64,000 bases of DNA. Source: Microbacterium oleivorans. GTDB lineage: Bacteria; Actinomycetota; Actinomycetes; Actinomycetales; Microbacteriaceae. The notes under the pieces were generated by a model. That model saw only the letters and a list, made by a program, of their open reading frames with translations, was not told the origin of the DNA and did not search any database. Both the position numbers and the translations under genes were made by a program. Numbering within the stretch: the first letter of the stretch is position 1; every line of letters begins with the position of its first letter. Positions 8,554 through 16,753 of this stretch are shown here, one piece after another. Location: positions 930,001 through 994,000 of the forward strand of contig NZ_LSTV01000001.1 of the NCBI RefSeq assembly GCF_001644225.1, read 5' to 3'.

Positions 8554-9315
8554 ATGTCGCAGCCCGTTCCCGCCGCATCCCTGACCGGCAAGACCGCCCT
8601 CGTCACCGGATCGTCCCGCGGGATCGGCGCCGACACCGCCCGCTACCTCGCGCAGGCGGGCGCGAACGTCGTCATCAACTTCCGCAACAAGGCACCGCGC
8701 GCCGAGAAGCTCGCGACGGAGCTGCGCGGCCTCGGAGTCGACGTGCTCACGGTCGGCGCGGACCTCACGGATCCGGCATCCGTCTCGGAGATGTTCGTCG
8801 CGGTGAAGGAACGCTTCGGTTCCCTCGACCTCCTCGTGCTCAATGCCTCCGGCGGCATGGAAGGCGGCATGGCCGAGGACTACGCGCTGACGCTCAACCG
8901 CGACGCGCAGGTTGGCGCCCTCGAAGCTGCGCTGCCGCTGATGTCCGAAGGCAGCCGGGTCGTGTTCGTGACGAGCCACCAGGCGCACTTCATCGAGACG
9001 ACTCCCACGATGCCCGAGTACGAGCCGGTCGCTCGCTCCAAGCGCGCCGGCGAGGACGCCCTCCGCGAGCGGATCCCGGCCCTGACCGAGAAGGGCGTCG
9101 AGTTCGTCGTCGTTTCGGGCGACATGATCGAGGGCACGATCACGGCGACCCTGCTCGAGCGCGCGAACCCCGGCGCGATCGCGGAGCGGCGCGAGAGCGC
9201 CGGCAAGCTCTACAACGTCGCGGAGTTCGCCGCCGAGGTCGCCCGGGCCGCCGTCGAGCCGATCCCGGCCGACCACACGCGTCTCATCGGCGACACCAGC
9301 TCCTTCGGCGCCTGA
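8554..9315 (+). CDS. Short-chain dehydrogenase/reductase with shifted catalytic tyrosine
   Basis: 253-aa Rossmann-fold SDR. The cofactor motif TGSSRGIG is near residue 19, with NFRNK after beta-2 (suggesting NADP preference) and LVLNASGG in place of NNAG. In the active-site region the usual YxxxK is not present: the sequence reads PEYEPVARSKRAGE, so the lysine sits 7 residues after the tyrosine and valine fills the canonical tyrosine position. The C-terminus (RLIGDTSSFGA) is short. A TAGGCT box at 8495-8500 may be its -10, giving a leader of about 45-50 nt. The substrate is unknown. It converges with the AEC transporter and shares a terminator with it. Confidence 0.85.
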   Translation: MSQPVPAASLTGKTALVTGSSRGIGADTARYLAQAGANVVINFRNKAPRAEKLATELRGLGVDVLTVGADLTDPASVSEMFVAVKERFGSLDLLVLNASGGMEGGMAEDYALTLNRDAQVGALEAALPLMSEGSRVVFVTSHQAHFIETTPTMPEYEPVARSKRAGEDALRERIPALTEKGVEFVVVSGDMIEGTITATLLERANPGAIAERRESAGKLYNVAEFAAEVARAAVEPIPADHTRLIGDTSSFGA

Positions 9316-9340
9316 CACCGCCGGCCGGTCAGGCCGAAGG
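9302..9340. terminator. Shared terminator of the convergent SDR and AEC genes
   Basis: Stem of 7 bp (9302-9308 with 9334-9340), a 2-nt bulge, then 6 bp (9311-9316 with 9328-9333) and an 11-base loop. The stop codons of both genes (9313-9315 and 9329-9331) lie within the inner stem. Confidence 0.55.
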
Positions 9341-10261
9341 CCCCAGCAGCAGCACCACGAGGAACAGCACGGGGACGCATCCGATCGTCGTCAGGAAGAC
9401 GGTGTCGCGCGCGATGGTCCTTCCCGTCGCGTACCGCTGCGCGTAGTTGAAGACGTTCTGCGCGGTCGGGAGCGCCGCGAGCACGGTGACGACCAGGACC
9501 TCGGCGGGGGAGAGGCGGAACAGCAGCGCCGCCACGACCCATGCCACCGCCGGCATGGCGAGCAGCTTGAGTCCGCTCGCCAGCAGGATGTCGCGGCGTC
9601 GTCCCGTCGTCCCCAGCACGCGCTGACCGTTGAGCGAGATGCCGTAGCTGATCAGCAGGATCGGGACCGCGGCGTTCGCGACCAGCTGCAGCGGGTCGAG
9701 GACGATCGGCGGGAGCGGGATGCCGGTCGCCGACACGATCGTGCCGAGGAGCGAGCCGACGACGATCGGGTTGGTGATCGTCCGCCGCAGGATCGGCCAG
9801 GGACGCCGCCCGGTGGGGGAGGTGAGCGCCTCGAAGATCGCCATCGTGATCGGCGTGAGCACGAGGAGCTGGAAGAGGATGACGGGTGCGGGGAACGCCG
9901 CGCTGCCGAGGACGTACAACGACAGCGGGATGCCGATGTTGTTCGAGTTGACCTGACCTGCGGAGAGGGCGCCGATCAGCACCTCTCCGGCCGCTCGTCG
10001 CCAGATGAGGCGTGAGACGAGTACATAGATCGCGAACATGACGACCGCAGCGATCGCCGAGACCGGGAGCAGGGACGAGAAGAGCGTGCGGACGTCCGCC
10101 TGGGACAGCACGACGAAAAGTAGGAACGGGCTCAGGACGAAGAACGTCAGTCTGCTGAGGACCTGACCGCCGGTCGGCCCGAGGAGGTCGATGCGTCCGA
10201 TGACCCAGCCCACGGCGATGGCGACGCCGATGACGACGAATCCCGTGAGAACTGCGAGCAC
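9329..10261 (-). CDS. AEC family (auxin efflux carrier-like) transporter
   Basis: 310-aa polytopic membrane protein with about ten hydrophobic helices arranged as two halves. The first half contains the conserved Asn-rich crossover GQVNSNNIGIPLSLYVLG near residue 105. The second half has ITNPIVVGSLLG and VAVLLISYG-like helices and the final ALPTAQNVFNYAQRY. AEC members export organic acids, amino-acid derivatives or auxin-like compounds; the substrate here is unknown. The start GTG at 10261 is preceded by TAGGCT at 6 bp. The GAAGG abutting the start would be too close to serve as a ribosome site, so a leaderless start is favoured. Confidence 0.87.
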   Translation of the reverse strand: MLAVLTGFVVIGVAIAVGWVIGRIDLLGPTGGQVLSRLTFFVLSPFLLFVVLSQADVRTLFSSLLPVSAIAAVVMFAIYVLVSRLIWRRAAGEVLIGALSAGQVNSNNIGIPLSLYVLGSAAFPAPVILFQLLVLTPITMAIFEALTSPTGRRPWPILRRTITNPIVVGSLLGTIVSATGIPLPPIVLDPLQLVANAAVPILLISYGISLNGQRVLGTTGRRRDILLASGLKLLAMPAVAWVVAALLFRLSPAEVLVVTVLAALPTAQNVFNYAQRYATGRTIARDTVFLTTIGCVPVLFLVVLLLGPSA

Positions 10262-10267
10262 CCTTCG

Positions 10268-10273
10268 AGCCTA
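10268..10273 (-). promoter_or_regulatory. -10 box for leaderless AEC transporter transcript
   Basis: TAGGCT on the minus strand, 6 bp before the GTG at 10261. This is the same geometry as at lnt, polA and pdtaR. Confidence 0.5.
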
Positions 10274-10309
10274 GGGCGGGTCTCCCGTTGCGGGGGATCG
10301 GGGGAGCAG

Positions 10310-10326
10310 CTATCGTTTTTCGATAG
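10310..10326. promoter_or_regulatory. Inverted repeat, possible XRE operator
   Basis: CTATCG-TTTTT-CGATAG: perfect 6-bp arms around five T residues, about 20 bp before the DUF2975 gene and 37 bp upstream of the AEC -10 box. It is AT-rich against a GC-rich background and overlaps the likely promoter. It could bind the small XRE regulator encoded two genes downstream; this is inference. Confidence 0.45.
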
Positions 10327-10343
10327 ATAGAGATCGGAAGGCG

Positions 10344-10811
10344 ATGATGAGCACAGCAACGATCCTGACGCTCCGAACGGCACTGGTGGCATCCCTCGTG
10401 GGCTCGATCCTCGTGCAGGTCGGCATCCTTCCCGCGATCTGGCGGGACCTCGAGACCGCATCGATCGCGTGGCGGGTGGCCGCCGTCTCGATCCTCGCAC
10501 TCTGGGTCGTGTGCCTGCAGGTCGTCGCCGTCTGCATCTGGCGGCTCGTCTCGATGGCCGCCGCGGAGGCTGTCTTCTCTGTCGGTGCTTTCCGCTTCGT
10601 CGACATCGTGATCGGTGCAATCACGGTCGCCGCCGTCCTGACCGCTGGCCTCGCCACGCTGCTCGTGCCCGGAGACGTCGCCCCGGGTGTCGTCGGCCTG
10701 ATCTACGGAGCCGCCGTGGCGACCGGGGGAGTCGCGCTCGTCGTGGTCGTCATGCGCTCGCTGTTGCGCAAGGCGATCGAGATGCGCACCGAGCTGGACG
10801 AGGTCGTCTGA
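10344..10811 (+). CDS. DUF2975-like four-helix membrane protein
   Basis: 155-aa integral membrane protein. Four hydrophobic helices lie at about residues 8-30, 42-66, 82-108 and 115-140, with few charges between them. This fits the DUF2975 family, which is commonly encoded just before a small XRE regulator, as here. Two in-frame ATGs (10344 and 10347) follow GGAAGG; the second has the better spacing. Its stop overlaps the XRE start by one base (TGATG). The function of the family is unknown. An inverted repeat lies immediately upstream. Confidence 0.72.
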   Translation: MMSTATILTLRTALVASLVGSILVQVGILPAIWRDLETASIAWRVAAVSILALWVVCLQVVAVCIWRLVSMAAAEAVFSVGAFRFVDIVIGAITVAAVLTAGLATLLVPGDVAPGVVGLIYGAAVATGGVALVVVVMRSLLRKAIEMRTELDEVV

Positions 10812-11038
10812 TGCCGATCATCGTCGACATCGACGTCATGCTCGCACGGCGGAAGATGGCCGTCGGGGACCTCGCCGCACGCATCGGCATCACGCCGGCC
10901 AACCTCGCCGTCCTGAAGAACGGTCGCGCGAAGGCGGTGCGCTTCACCACCCTGGATGCGCTGTGCGAGGTGCTGGAGTGCCAGCCCGGCGACCTGCTGC
11001 GCTGGGAACCGGAGATGTCAACGCCCCCGGGTGAGTGA
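10811..11038 (+). CDS. Small XRE/Cro-type HTH regulator (YozG-like)
   Basis: 75-aa protein consisting almost only of a Cro/CI helix-turn-helix. MPIIVDIDVMLARRKM is followed by LAARIGITPANLAVLKNGRAKAVRF, in which the two helices and turn are clear, then LCEVLECQPGDLLRWEPE. This is the compact YozG/YoaS-associated type, usually paired with a DUF2975 membrane protein. The start overlaps the preceding stop (TGATG). Likely role: autoregulation of the module, with the membrane protein perhaps as a sensor or titrating partner; this is inferred from gene pairing. Confidence 0.88.
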   Translation: MPIIVDIDVMLARRKMAVGDLAARIGITPANLAVLKNGRAKAVRFTTLDALCEVLECQPGDLLRWEPEMSTPPGE

Positions 11039-12083
11039 CGTGCGCCCCGCTGTCGTCGTCCGCTGGGCGACGGGCATCCTCGCCGTTCTCATCCTCGTCG
11101 CCATCGCCGTCGTCGCTGCCGTGACGGATGACCCGCACAGGATCGTCCTGGTGGGAACGCTCGATTCGTGGCAGCTTACGGTCGTGCTCGCCCTCATCGG
11201 CTGCGGGGACCTGGCGGTGTTCGCCTTCAGCATCCGCGTCAGTCATCCGCTCGCGCGCGCCGGGGTGATCTTCGCGTGCCTCGCGGCGACGGTGGCGGTG
11301 GTCGTCGCCGGCGCGGTTGCCATGCTCGCAACGCTGGAGACGAGCCACGTTTCGCCCATCATCGACGACGAGGGTTGCGACACGGGGTACGTCGTGCGGG
11401 AGACGGAATCGTACGGCGGCGGAGCGGGTGCCGTTTATCTCGTGGACGGTGTCATCGCGACGGCTCAGGGCTCGACACCGACCGGTCCCGCTGCCACGCC
11501 GTTCCATGACGGTGCATACACGGCATCCCTCGTCGATCACGTGCTCCGCGTGTCCTACGCCTCGGGTGCGGGTGGTCCGATCGATGGGAGTTCCCGTCTG
11601 ATCCTCACGCCGTACGAGGACGTGTACGGACCGTGCGGGTTGTCGCGTCCCGCCTACGTTCCGAGCCCGGTTGCGCCGACGCCGACTCCGAAGCCGCCGC
11701 TCAGCCTCCCGGACGCAGAGAAGGTCATGGCGGACATGTATCGACAGACGCAGAACGTCGTTCCCGGTGCAACGGATGCGGACGGGGATCCCTGGGCGCC
11801 GGTCGCCCCGACGAGGACAGCGTGCGACGCCGACTCGATGCAGTCGACGGTGTCAGCCGAGTTCGCGACCTCGGACAACGCGGCGGCCCTCGCACGCATC
11901 CTTGCGACGTGGGATGCCGCTGGTTTCGCCGCCGACCGGGCGATACAGACCGACATCCGATTCGATCCCGACTCCGGCGTGGCGCTCAGAATCAGCGACC
12001 GATCGACGATTGACCGTCTGATCCACCTCTCGATCACGACACCGTGCCTGCCCGCACCGGACGCCGGTGAGACGACGGAGTGA
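11031..12083 (+). CDS. Hypothetical membrane protein with three helices and extracytoplasmic domain
   Basis: About 350 aa; no family recognised. Three hydrophobic helices (about residues 9-31, 45-66 and 73-97) are followed by a polar domain with scattered cysteines (for example EGCDTGY and GPCGLSRP). A Pro/Thr linker (SPVAPTPTPKPP, about residues 215-228) leads to a C-terminal domain (PDAEKVMADMYRQTQ to the end) that contains two more cysteines. GTG starts at 11031 (overlapping the XRE stop by 8 nt) or 11040 are both possible; the latter has GGTGAG upstream. The overlap suggests it belongs to the DUF2975-XRE module. The third position usage and base composition look slightly less biased than in its neighbours. 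Confidence 0.6.
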   Translation: MSDVRPAVVVRWATGILAVLILVAIAVVAAVTDDPHRIVLVGTLDSWQLTVVLALIGCGDLAVFAFSIRVSHPLARAGVIFACLAATVAVVVAGAVAMLATLETSHVSPIIDDEGCDTGYVVRETESYGGGAGAVYLVDGVIATAQGSTPTGPAATPFHDGAYTASLVDHVLRVSYASGAGGPIDGSSRLILTPYEDVYGPCGLSRPAYVPSPVAPTPTPKPPLSLPDAEKVMADMYRQTQNVVPGATDADGDPWAPVAPTRTACDADSMQSTVSAEFATSDNAAALARILATWDAAGFAADRAIQTDIRFDPDSGVALRISDRSTIDRLIHLSITTPCLPAPDAGETTE

Positions 12084-12119
12084 ACCGTCCGGTGCGAAGC
12101 GGTGTGCTCCATACATCCG

Positions 12120-12133
12120 ATAATGCACATTAT
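12120..12133. repeat. AT-rich inverted repeat in convergent intergenic region
   Basis: ATAATG-CA-CATTAT, 6-bp perfect arms, in the 122-bp gap between two convergent genes. No hairpin with terminator character was found in this gap. The repeat could be a protein site or a remnant; no function can be assigned. Confidence 0.35.
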
Positions 12134-12205
12134 GTCAACTCGGTGATCACACATACGCTCGGCCCCGCGCTCCTCCGCTGAGAGCACTGAGGACGCGTCG
12201 ACGCG

Positions 12206-13432
12206 CTACAGAGCGAGCGGAAGACGGGTCGTCGACAGGCCGACGTCACCGAGGAAGCGTTCGAACGCGAGGGTCGCCATGCCGATGGCGACCGAACTAC
12301 CGCGAACGGTCGACACGCCGAGTTCGACTCCCGTCGTCGCACCGGCGGGCGCCCGCCGCTGCAGCTCGGCCTTCGTGGGATCCACGAGATCGTCGCCGAG
12401 GGCCCACGCCGTCCATCCGGTCAACATCATCACCTCGGGGTCGATGATCGACGCCAGGTCGCCGAGTGCGACGCCGAGGTAGTGCGCGGTCCGTTCGAGC
12501 ACCTCCTCGACGACCGGATCTCCCCCGGACTCGCGGTGCGTGCGCGCGAGCCCGACGATGAACTCGCGTTGCGGCACGCGGGCCAGTTCGTGATCCGGTG
12601 CGATCTCACGGAGGGTCTGCTGGATGCCGGGGGCCCCGACGTACGCCTCGACGCACCCCAAGCGGCCGCAGCGGCAGGATCTCCCGTCGAGCACGAGCAC
12701 CGCGTGCCCCCACTCCCCCGCGCTGTGCGTCGCGCCGCGCAGGATCTTGCCCTCCAGCACGATGCCGGCGCCCACACCGGTCCCGAGGTTCGCGATGACC
12801 ATCGATGAGGCCGTGCGCCCGCGCCCGAACCACAGTTCCGCCGTCGCGATCGCCTTCAGCGGGTTCTCGACGACCAGCGGCAGCCCGATGCGCTCGCGCA
12901 GCCGGTGCAGAACCTCGACGTTCCGCGCCGCCCAGCGCGGGGCGACGGCATCCGCCGACTCCTCCGCACTGATCAGACCCGGCAGTGCGACACCTGCCCC
13001 CAGAACGTGGGCGCGGTCGACACCCGTCTCGCTCAGGGCGGTGTCGACGGCGCGCACGATGCTCTCGGTGACGCTGCCGACCGACGGCAACGACTCGTCC
13101 ATGGGGACCTCGACCGACCCCACCTGCTCGAGCGCGGCGTCGAAGACGATCGCGCGGACGTATGTCTCCGCGACGTCGATGCCCAGGATGCGGCCGCGGT
13201 CGCCGTTGACGCGCAGCATCGTGGTGGGTCTACCGGCGCCGAGGGCGGAGCTGCCGGCATCCGCCACCAGACCCTCCCCCCGGAGCTCCTGCACGATCGT
13301 GGCTACCGTCGCGATGCTGAGCCCGGTCACCTGCGCGAGCTCGCCGCGCGTCGAGGTGCCCGCCGACAACAGCGCATGCAGGACGTCGAGCCGCGACTCG
13401 CTGCGGATGTCACGCGACGATCTCTTCCCCAC
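12206..13432 (-). CDS. ROK-family transcriptional regulator (first copy)
   Basis: About 408 aa from the GTG at 13432, which has GAGGG 7 bp upstream. A further in-frame GTG at 13528 would overlap the promoter of the divergent transporter operon and is less likely. The N-terminal winged helix-turn-helix (about residues 8-65: ARGELAQVTGLSIATVATIV-like) is followed by a ROK sugar-kinase fold. The zinc site HxxGExGH and CxCGxxGCxE is complete. The ATP-binding DxGGT motif is replaced by IDVAETY, so it is a regulator without kinase activity, as in NagC and XylR types. It is divergent from the sugar ABC genes, which it probably controls. Confidence 0.9.
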   Translation of the reverse strand: MGKRSSRDIRSESRLDVLHALLSAGTSTRGELAQVTGLSIATVATIVQELRGEGLVADAGSSALGAGRPTTMLRVNGDRGRILGIDVAETYVRAIVFDAALEQVGSVEVPMDESLPSVGSVTESIVRAVDTALSETGVDRAHVLGAGVALPGLISAEESADAVAPRWAARNVEVLHRLRERIGLPLVVENPLKAIATAELWFGRGRTASSMVIANLGTGVGAGIVLEGKILRGATHSAGEWGHAVLVLDGRSCRCGRLGCVEAYVGAPGIQQTLREIAPDHELARVPQREFIVGLARTHRESGGDPVVEEVLERTAHYLGVALGDLASIIDPEVMMLTGWTAWALGDDLVDPTKAELQRRAPAGATTGVELGVSTVRGSSVAIGMATLAFERFLGDVGLSTTRLPLAL

Positions 13433-13516
13433 GACGGTTCCCTCTTCCGCATCCGCCTCCGATCCCGCGCGGATGTCTGCCTGAATACTGCCAGAGTCCG
13501 AACCGTTATCTGATTG

Positions 13517-13550
13517 GGGGTAGACCACCCCTTCTTTTAAGCATTAGATT
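13517..13550 (+). promoter_or_regulatory. Promoter and possible operator of the sugar ABC operon
   Basis: TAGACC (13521-13526) and TAGATT (13545-13550), 18 bp apart, form a plausible sigma-A promoter (4/6 matches each). Over the -35 lies GGGGT-AGACC-ACCCC (13517-13531), and TTAA repeats flank the -10. These are candidate sites for the divergent ROK or the downstream ROK regulator. Confidence 0.45.
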
Positions 13551-13624
13551 AAGGGCGATCGGTGCGACGGCGGACCGATCGGATTCCCGTATCGCCGTCA
13601 CCATCCCGCAGAGAGGCGAGAAGG

Positions 13625-14872
13625 ATGACATCACCCACGCGACGCAAGCTCGCAGTCACAGCAGCACTCCTCGGCGCATCGGCGCTGTTGATCTCCGGTT
13701 GCTCCAGCAACAGCGGCGGCGGAGGTGCCGACGGCCCGATCACGCAGTTCTACCACCAGTACGGTGAGGAAGGCGTCCAGGAGGCGGTCAACCGCTGGGC
13801 CGACGACTACAAGGACGCCAAGATCGACCTGCAGTGGGTCGAAGGCGACTACGCGCAGCGTGTGAACGCCCTCCTCGCCTCCGGCAAGGGCATCGATCTC
13901 TTCGAGTACAACGCGATCAACGTCGAGGCCGCGCGTCAGGGCCAGTACGCCGACCTGACCGACCTGGTCGAGCCCATCAAGGACGACATCCTGCCGATCG
14001 CGCTCAAGCCCGTGACGATCGACGGCAAGTACTACGGCATCCCGATGATCACGGACGCCCAGCTGTTCATCTACCGCCCCTCCATGTTCAAGGAGGCCGG
14101 TGTCGAGGTCCCCGAGACGTGGGACGAGCTCGTCGAGGCCGCGAAGAAGCTGACGAACGCCGATCACAAGGGCCTGTTCCTCGGCAACGACGGCGGCGCC
14201 GGCATCCTCGCCGCCAACCTGCCCCCGGCAGCCCCCGGCGGCATCATCGACGACGAGAACACGAAGGTCTCGCTCGAGTCGCCCGAGCTCGCCGAGGCGC
14301 TGACCTCCGCACACGAGCTGTACGACTCCGGCTCGCTGCTCATGGGTGCACCGACCGACTGGTGGGACCCGACGTCCTTCATCGCCGGTGACGTCGCGAT
14401 GAGCTGGCAGGGTCTGTGGGCCATCCCGGCCATCAAGGAAGCGCTCGGCGACGACGTCGCCGCCTTCCCGGTGCCCGCGCTCGACGGCGGCCAGCCCATC
14501 GTCGGTGTCTCCCAGTGGAACGAAGTGGTCGCCGGCAAGTCCGGGAAGATCGAGCAGGCCAAGGAGATCGCCAAGAAGCAGTGGATCGAGGACACCGACT
14601 GGCAGATCGAGTTCAGCACCAAGTACGGCTTCCACATCCCGCCGCTGAAGGACGCCCGCGAGCAGGCCGAGACCCTCGGTGACGGTGTCGCCAAGCAGAT
14701 CGTCGACCTGACGACCGAATACGGCTGGACCGGCGGCCCGTACTACACGCCCGCGATGAGCACGGCCCTGACCGACGCGGTCACCCGCATCGTCGTCGAC
14801 GGCGCCGACGCGAAGTCCGAGCTGTCGGCCGCGCAGTCCACGATGCAGGGCATGCTGGACACGCTGCAGTGA
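13625..14872 (+). CDS. Sugar ABC transporter substrate-binding lipoprotein
   Basis: 415-aa solute-binding protein of the carbohydrate (SBP family 1, CUT1) type. The signal peptide has basic residues TRRK, a hydrophobic stretch and the lipobox LISGC (cleavage before Cys near residue 24), followed by a Ser/Gly-rich linker. The mature protein carries MalE-like segments: LLASGKGIDLFEYNAINVEAA, YYGIPMITDAQLFIYRP, and WQGLWAIPAIKEALG. The ATG follows GAGAAGG. It is anchored on the outer face of the membrane after Lgt/Lnt processing. Its TGA overlaps the GTG of the first permease. The ligand is unknown; enzymes in the locus suggest arabinose-, galactose- or xylose-containing oligosaccharides. Confidence 0.93.
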   Translation: MTSPTRRKLAVTAALLGASALLISGCSSNSGGGGADGPITQFYHQYGEEGVQEAVNRWADDYKDAKIDLQWVEGDYAQRVNALLASGKGIDLFEYNAINVEAARQGQYADLTDLVEPIKDDILPIALKPVTIDGKYYGIPMITDAQLFIYRPSMFKEAGVEVPETWDELVEAAKKLTNADHKGLFLGNDGGAGILAANLPPAAPGGIIDDENTKVSLESPELAEALTSAHELYDSGSLLMGAPTDWWDPTSFIAGDVAMSWQGLWAIPAIKEALGDDVAAFPVPALDGGQPIVGVSQWNEVVAGKSGKIEQAKEIAKKQWIEDTDWQIEFSTKYGFHIPPLKDAREQAETLGDGVAKQIVDLTTEYGWTGGPYYTPAMSTALTDAVTRIVVDGADAKSELSAAQSTMQGMLDTLQ

Positions 14873-15876
14873 CTCAGCTCACGCCTCCGGTGGCCCGGGT
14901 CTCAGACCCGGGCCACCGGCCCACTCCCCCGCCTTCCGTGCCGCGCGGGCGTCGCCCGATCCGCGGCACCCGCCGTGCGTTCTGGCTCTTCGTCGGACCC
15001 TTCTTCATCGGCCTGGTGATCTTCAGCATCATCGCGCTGTTCTGGGGCTTCTACCTGAGCTTCACGCGCGCCGTCGCGACCATCACGCCGACGGACTTCG
15101 TCTGGTTCGACAACTACGTCGCCCTGCTGACCGACCCGAGCTTCCTCTCGTCGCTCCTGTCGTTCACGATCTTCGCGATCCTCGTCGTCCCCACCACGCT
15201 GATCGTGTCGCTGCTGCTGGCGATGCTCGTGGCCAACCTGCCGGTCGCACGGGCGTTCTTCCGCTCCGTGTTCTTCCTGCCGACGGCGTTCTCGTACGTG
15301 ATCGCCTCGCTCATCTGGAAGCTCGGCATCTTCAGCGGGTCGACCTCCTCGGTCGCGAACGCCATGCTGCAGGCGCTCGGCCTCGAGCCGGTCAGCGCCT
15401 GGCTGACGCAATCGCCCTACTACTGGGTCGTCATCGTCAGCGTGCGCCTCTGGCTGCAGGTCGGTTTCTACATGCTGCTGTTCATCGCAGGCCTGCAGCG
15501 GATCCCCGACACGCTGTACGAAGCGGCAGCCCTCGACGGTCTCTCCCGCGGACCCCGTCGGTTCTTCGCCATCACCTGGCCGCAGCTGCGTCCGACCACG
15601 GCAGCCGTCATGCTGCTCCTGCTGGTGGCCGCCTTCCAGGCCTTCGACGAGTTCTACAACCTCGTCCGCACGATCCCCTCCGTGCGTCCGCCTCTGCTGT
15701 ACATCTACAACCTGTCGTTCCAGCAGCTGGACTACGGCAAGGGTGCCGCCGGGGCGTTCGTGGTGACCGCGGTCGTCGTGCTGGTCGCCCTGCTGCAGTC
15801 CCGGTTCTTCGGATTCGGCGCTGCGGATGAGACGAAGACGCCCCGCCGGGGCGCACGAAAGGAGCGTGCCTCGTGA
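14869..15876 (+). CDS. Sugar ABC transporter permease 1 (MalF type)
   Basis: 335 aa. A long Pro/Arg-rich cytoplasmic N-terminus (about 35 residues) is followed by six membrane helices. The EAA loop, EAAALDGLSRGPRRFFAITWP, near residue 222 contacts the ATPase. It belongs to the MalF-like half of a CUT1 importer. The GTG start overlaps the binding-protein stop and its own stop overlaps the next permease start (both 4 nt), so the three are translated together. No ATPase gene is present in the window; such systems often share an MsmK/MsiK-type ATPase encoded elsewhere. Confidence 0.93.
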   Translation: MTQLTPPVARVSDPGHRPTPPPSVPRGRRPIRGTRRAFWLFVGPFFIGLVIFSIIALFWGFYLSFTRAVATITPTDFVWFDNYVALLTDPSFLSSLLSFTIFAILVVPTTLIVSLLLAMLVANLPVARAFFRSVFFLPTAFSYVIASLIWKLGIFSGSTSSVANAMLQALGLEPVSAWLTQSPYYWVVIVSVRLWLQVGFYMLLFIAGLQRIPDTLYEAAALDGLSRGPRRFFAITWPQLRPTTAAVMLLLLVAAFQAFDEFYNLVRTIPSVRPPLLYIYNLSFQQLDYGKGAAGAFVVTAVVVLVALLQSRFFGFGAADETKTPRRGARKERAS

Positions 15877-16721
15877 CCGTCGTCGGAAACCCCGTACGCC
15901 GTCGCGTCGAACTGGCGCTGCGCTACGTCGTCCTCGTCATCCTCGCGATCCTGTTCCTGCTGCCGCTGTACGTGATGGTGAAGACGGCCGTCTCGCAGCC
16001 GTCGGACGTCACGTCGAAGCAGTTCGTGTGGTGGCCCGCCGACCCCAACTGGGGCAAGTTCGCGGAGATCTTCGCCGACGAAAGGTTCGGGCAGTCGCTC
16101 ATCACCTCCACCATCATGGCCGTCTCGATGACGGTCGGGCAGATCGTGATCGGCGCCCTCGCCGGGTACGGGCTCGCCCGCATCCCGAACCGCGCCTCGA
16201 AGTTCCTGCTCGCCGTCACCGTGACGATGCTGCTCATCCCGAGCGCCACCACCTTCCTGCCGAACTACCTCATCGTGTCGTGGCTCGGCTGGACGGAGAC
16301 GCTGCAGGGCATCGTCGTGCCGACGCTGTTCACCGCGTTCAACGTGTTCCTGTTCCGGCAGTTCTTCCTGTCCTTCCCCAAGGAACTGGAGGAAGCCGGC
16401 AAGCTCGACGGGCTCGGCTACATCGGCACGTTCCTGCGGGTCGTGCTGCCGAACTCGCTCACCTTCGCGGCGGCGCTGACGGTCCTCGGATTCCTCGGGG
16501 CGTGGAACGCCTTCCTCTGGCCGCTCGTCGTGGCCGGAACCGGCTTCGGAGCCCTCACGGTGCAGGTCTACCTCTCGTCGTTCATCACGGCGCAGACCTT
16601 CGACTACACCGGGCTCTTCGCCGCCGGCTTCCTCGCGTCGATCCCCGTCCTGCTCGTCTTCATCCTGCTGCAGCGCTGGCTGCTGCGCGGTGTCGCCGAG
16701 ACCGGCCTCGGTGGCGCCTGA
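15873..16721 (+). CDS. Sugar ABC transporter permease 2 (MalG type)
   Basis: 282 aa with six membrane helices (first at about residues 15-37). The EAA loop reads EEAGKLDGLGYIGTFLRVVLP near residue 175. Other MalG-like segments are FLLPLYVMVKTAVSQP and LTVLGFLGAWNAFLWPLVV. The GTG start overlaps permease 1 by 4 nt. It completes the membrane channel of the importer with the preceding gene. The second ROK regulator starts 32 bp downstream and may be part of the same transcript. Confidence 0.93.
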   Translation: MTVVGNPVRRRVELALRYVVLVILAILFLLPLYVMVKTAVSQPSDVTSKQFVWWPADPNWGKFAEIFADERFGQSLITSTIMAVSMTVGQIVIGALAGYGLARIPNRASKFLLAVTVTMLLIPSATTFLPNYLIVSWLGWTETLQGIVVPTLFTAFNVFLFRQFFLSFPKELEEAGKLDGLGYIGTFLRVVLPNSLTFAAALTVLGFLGAWNAFLWPLVVAGTGFGALTVQVYLSSFITAQTFDYTGLFAAGFLASIPVLLVFILLQRWLLRGVAETGLGGA

Positions 16722-16753
16722 GCCCCGGCTCGGGCCCGGGACGCACGACGACC

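Noticed and set aside
12194..12205. CGCGTCGACGCG palindrome directly after the first ROK stop
   Set aside because: Without a loop it cannot form a normal hairpin, and CG-rich 12-mers of this type are expected by chance in this composition.
13433..13528. N-terminal extension of the first ROK regulator to the GTG at 13528
   Set aside because: It would overlap the divergent promoter and dyad, and the GTG at 13432 has a properly spaced GAGGG.
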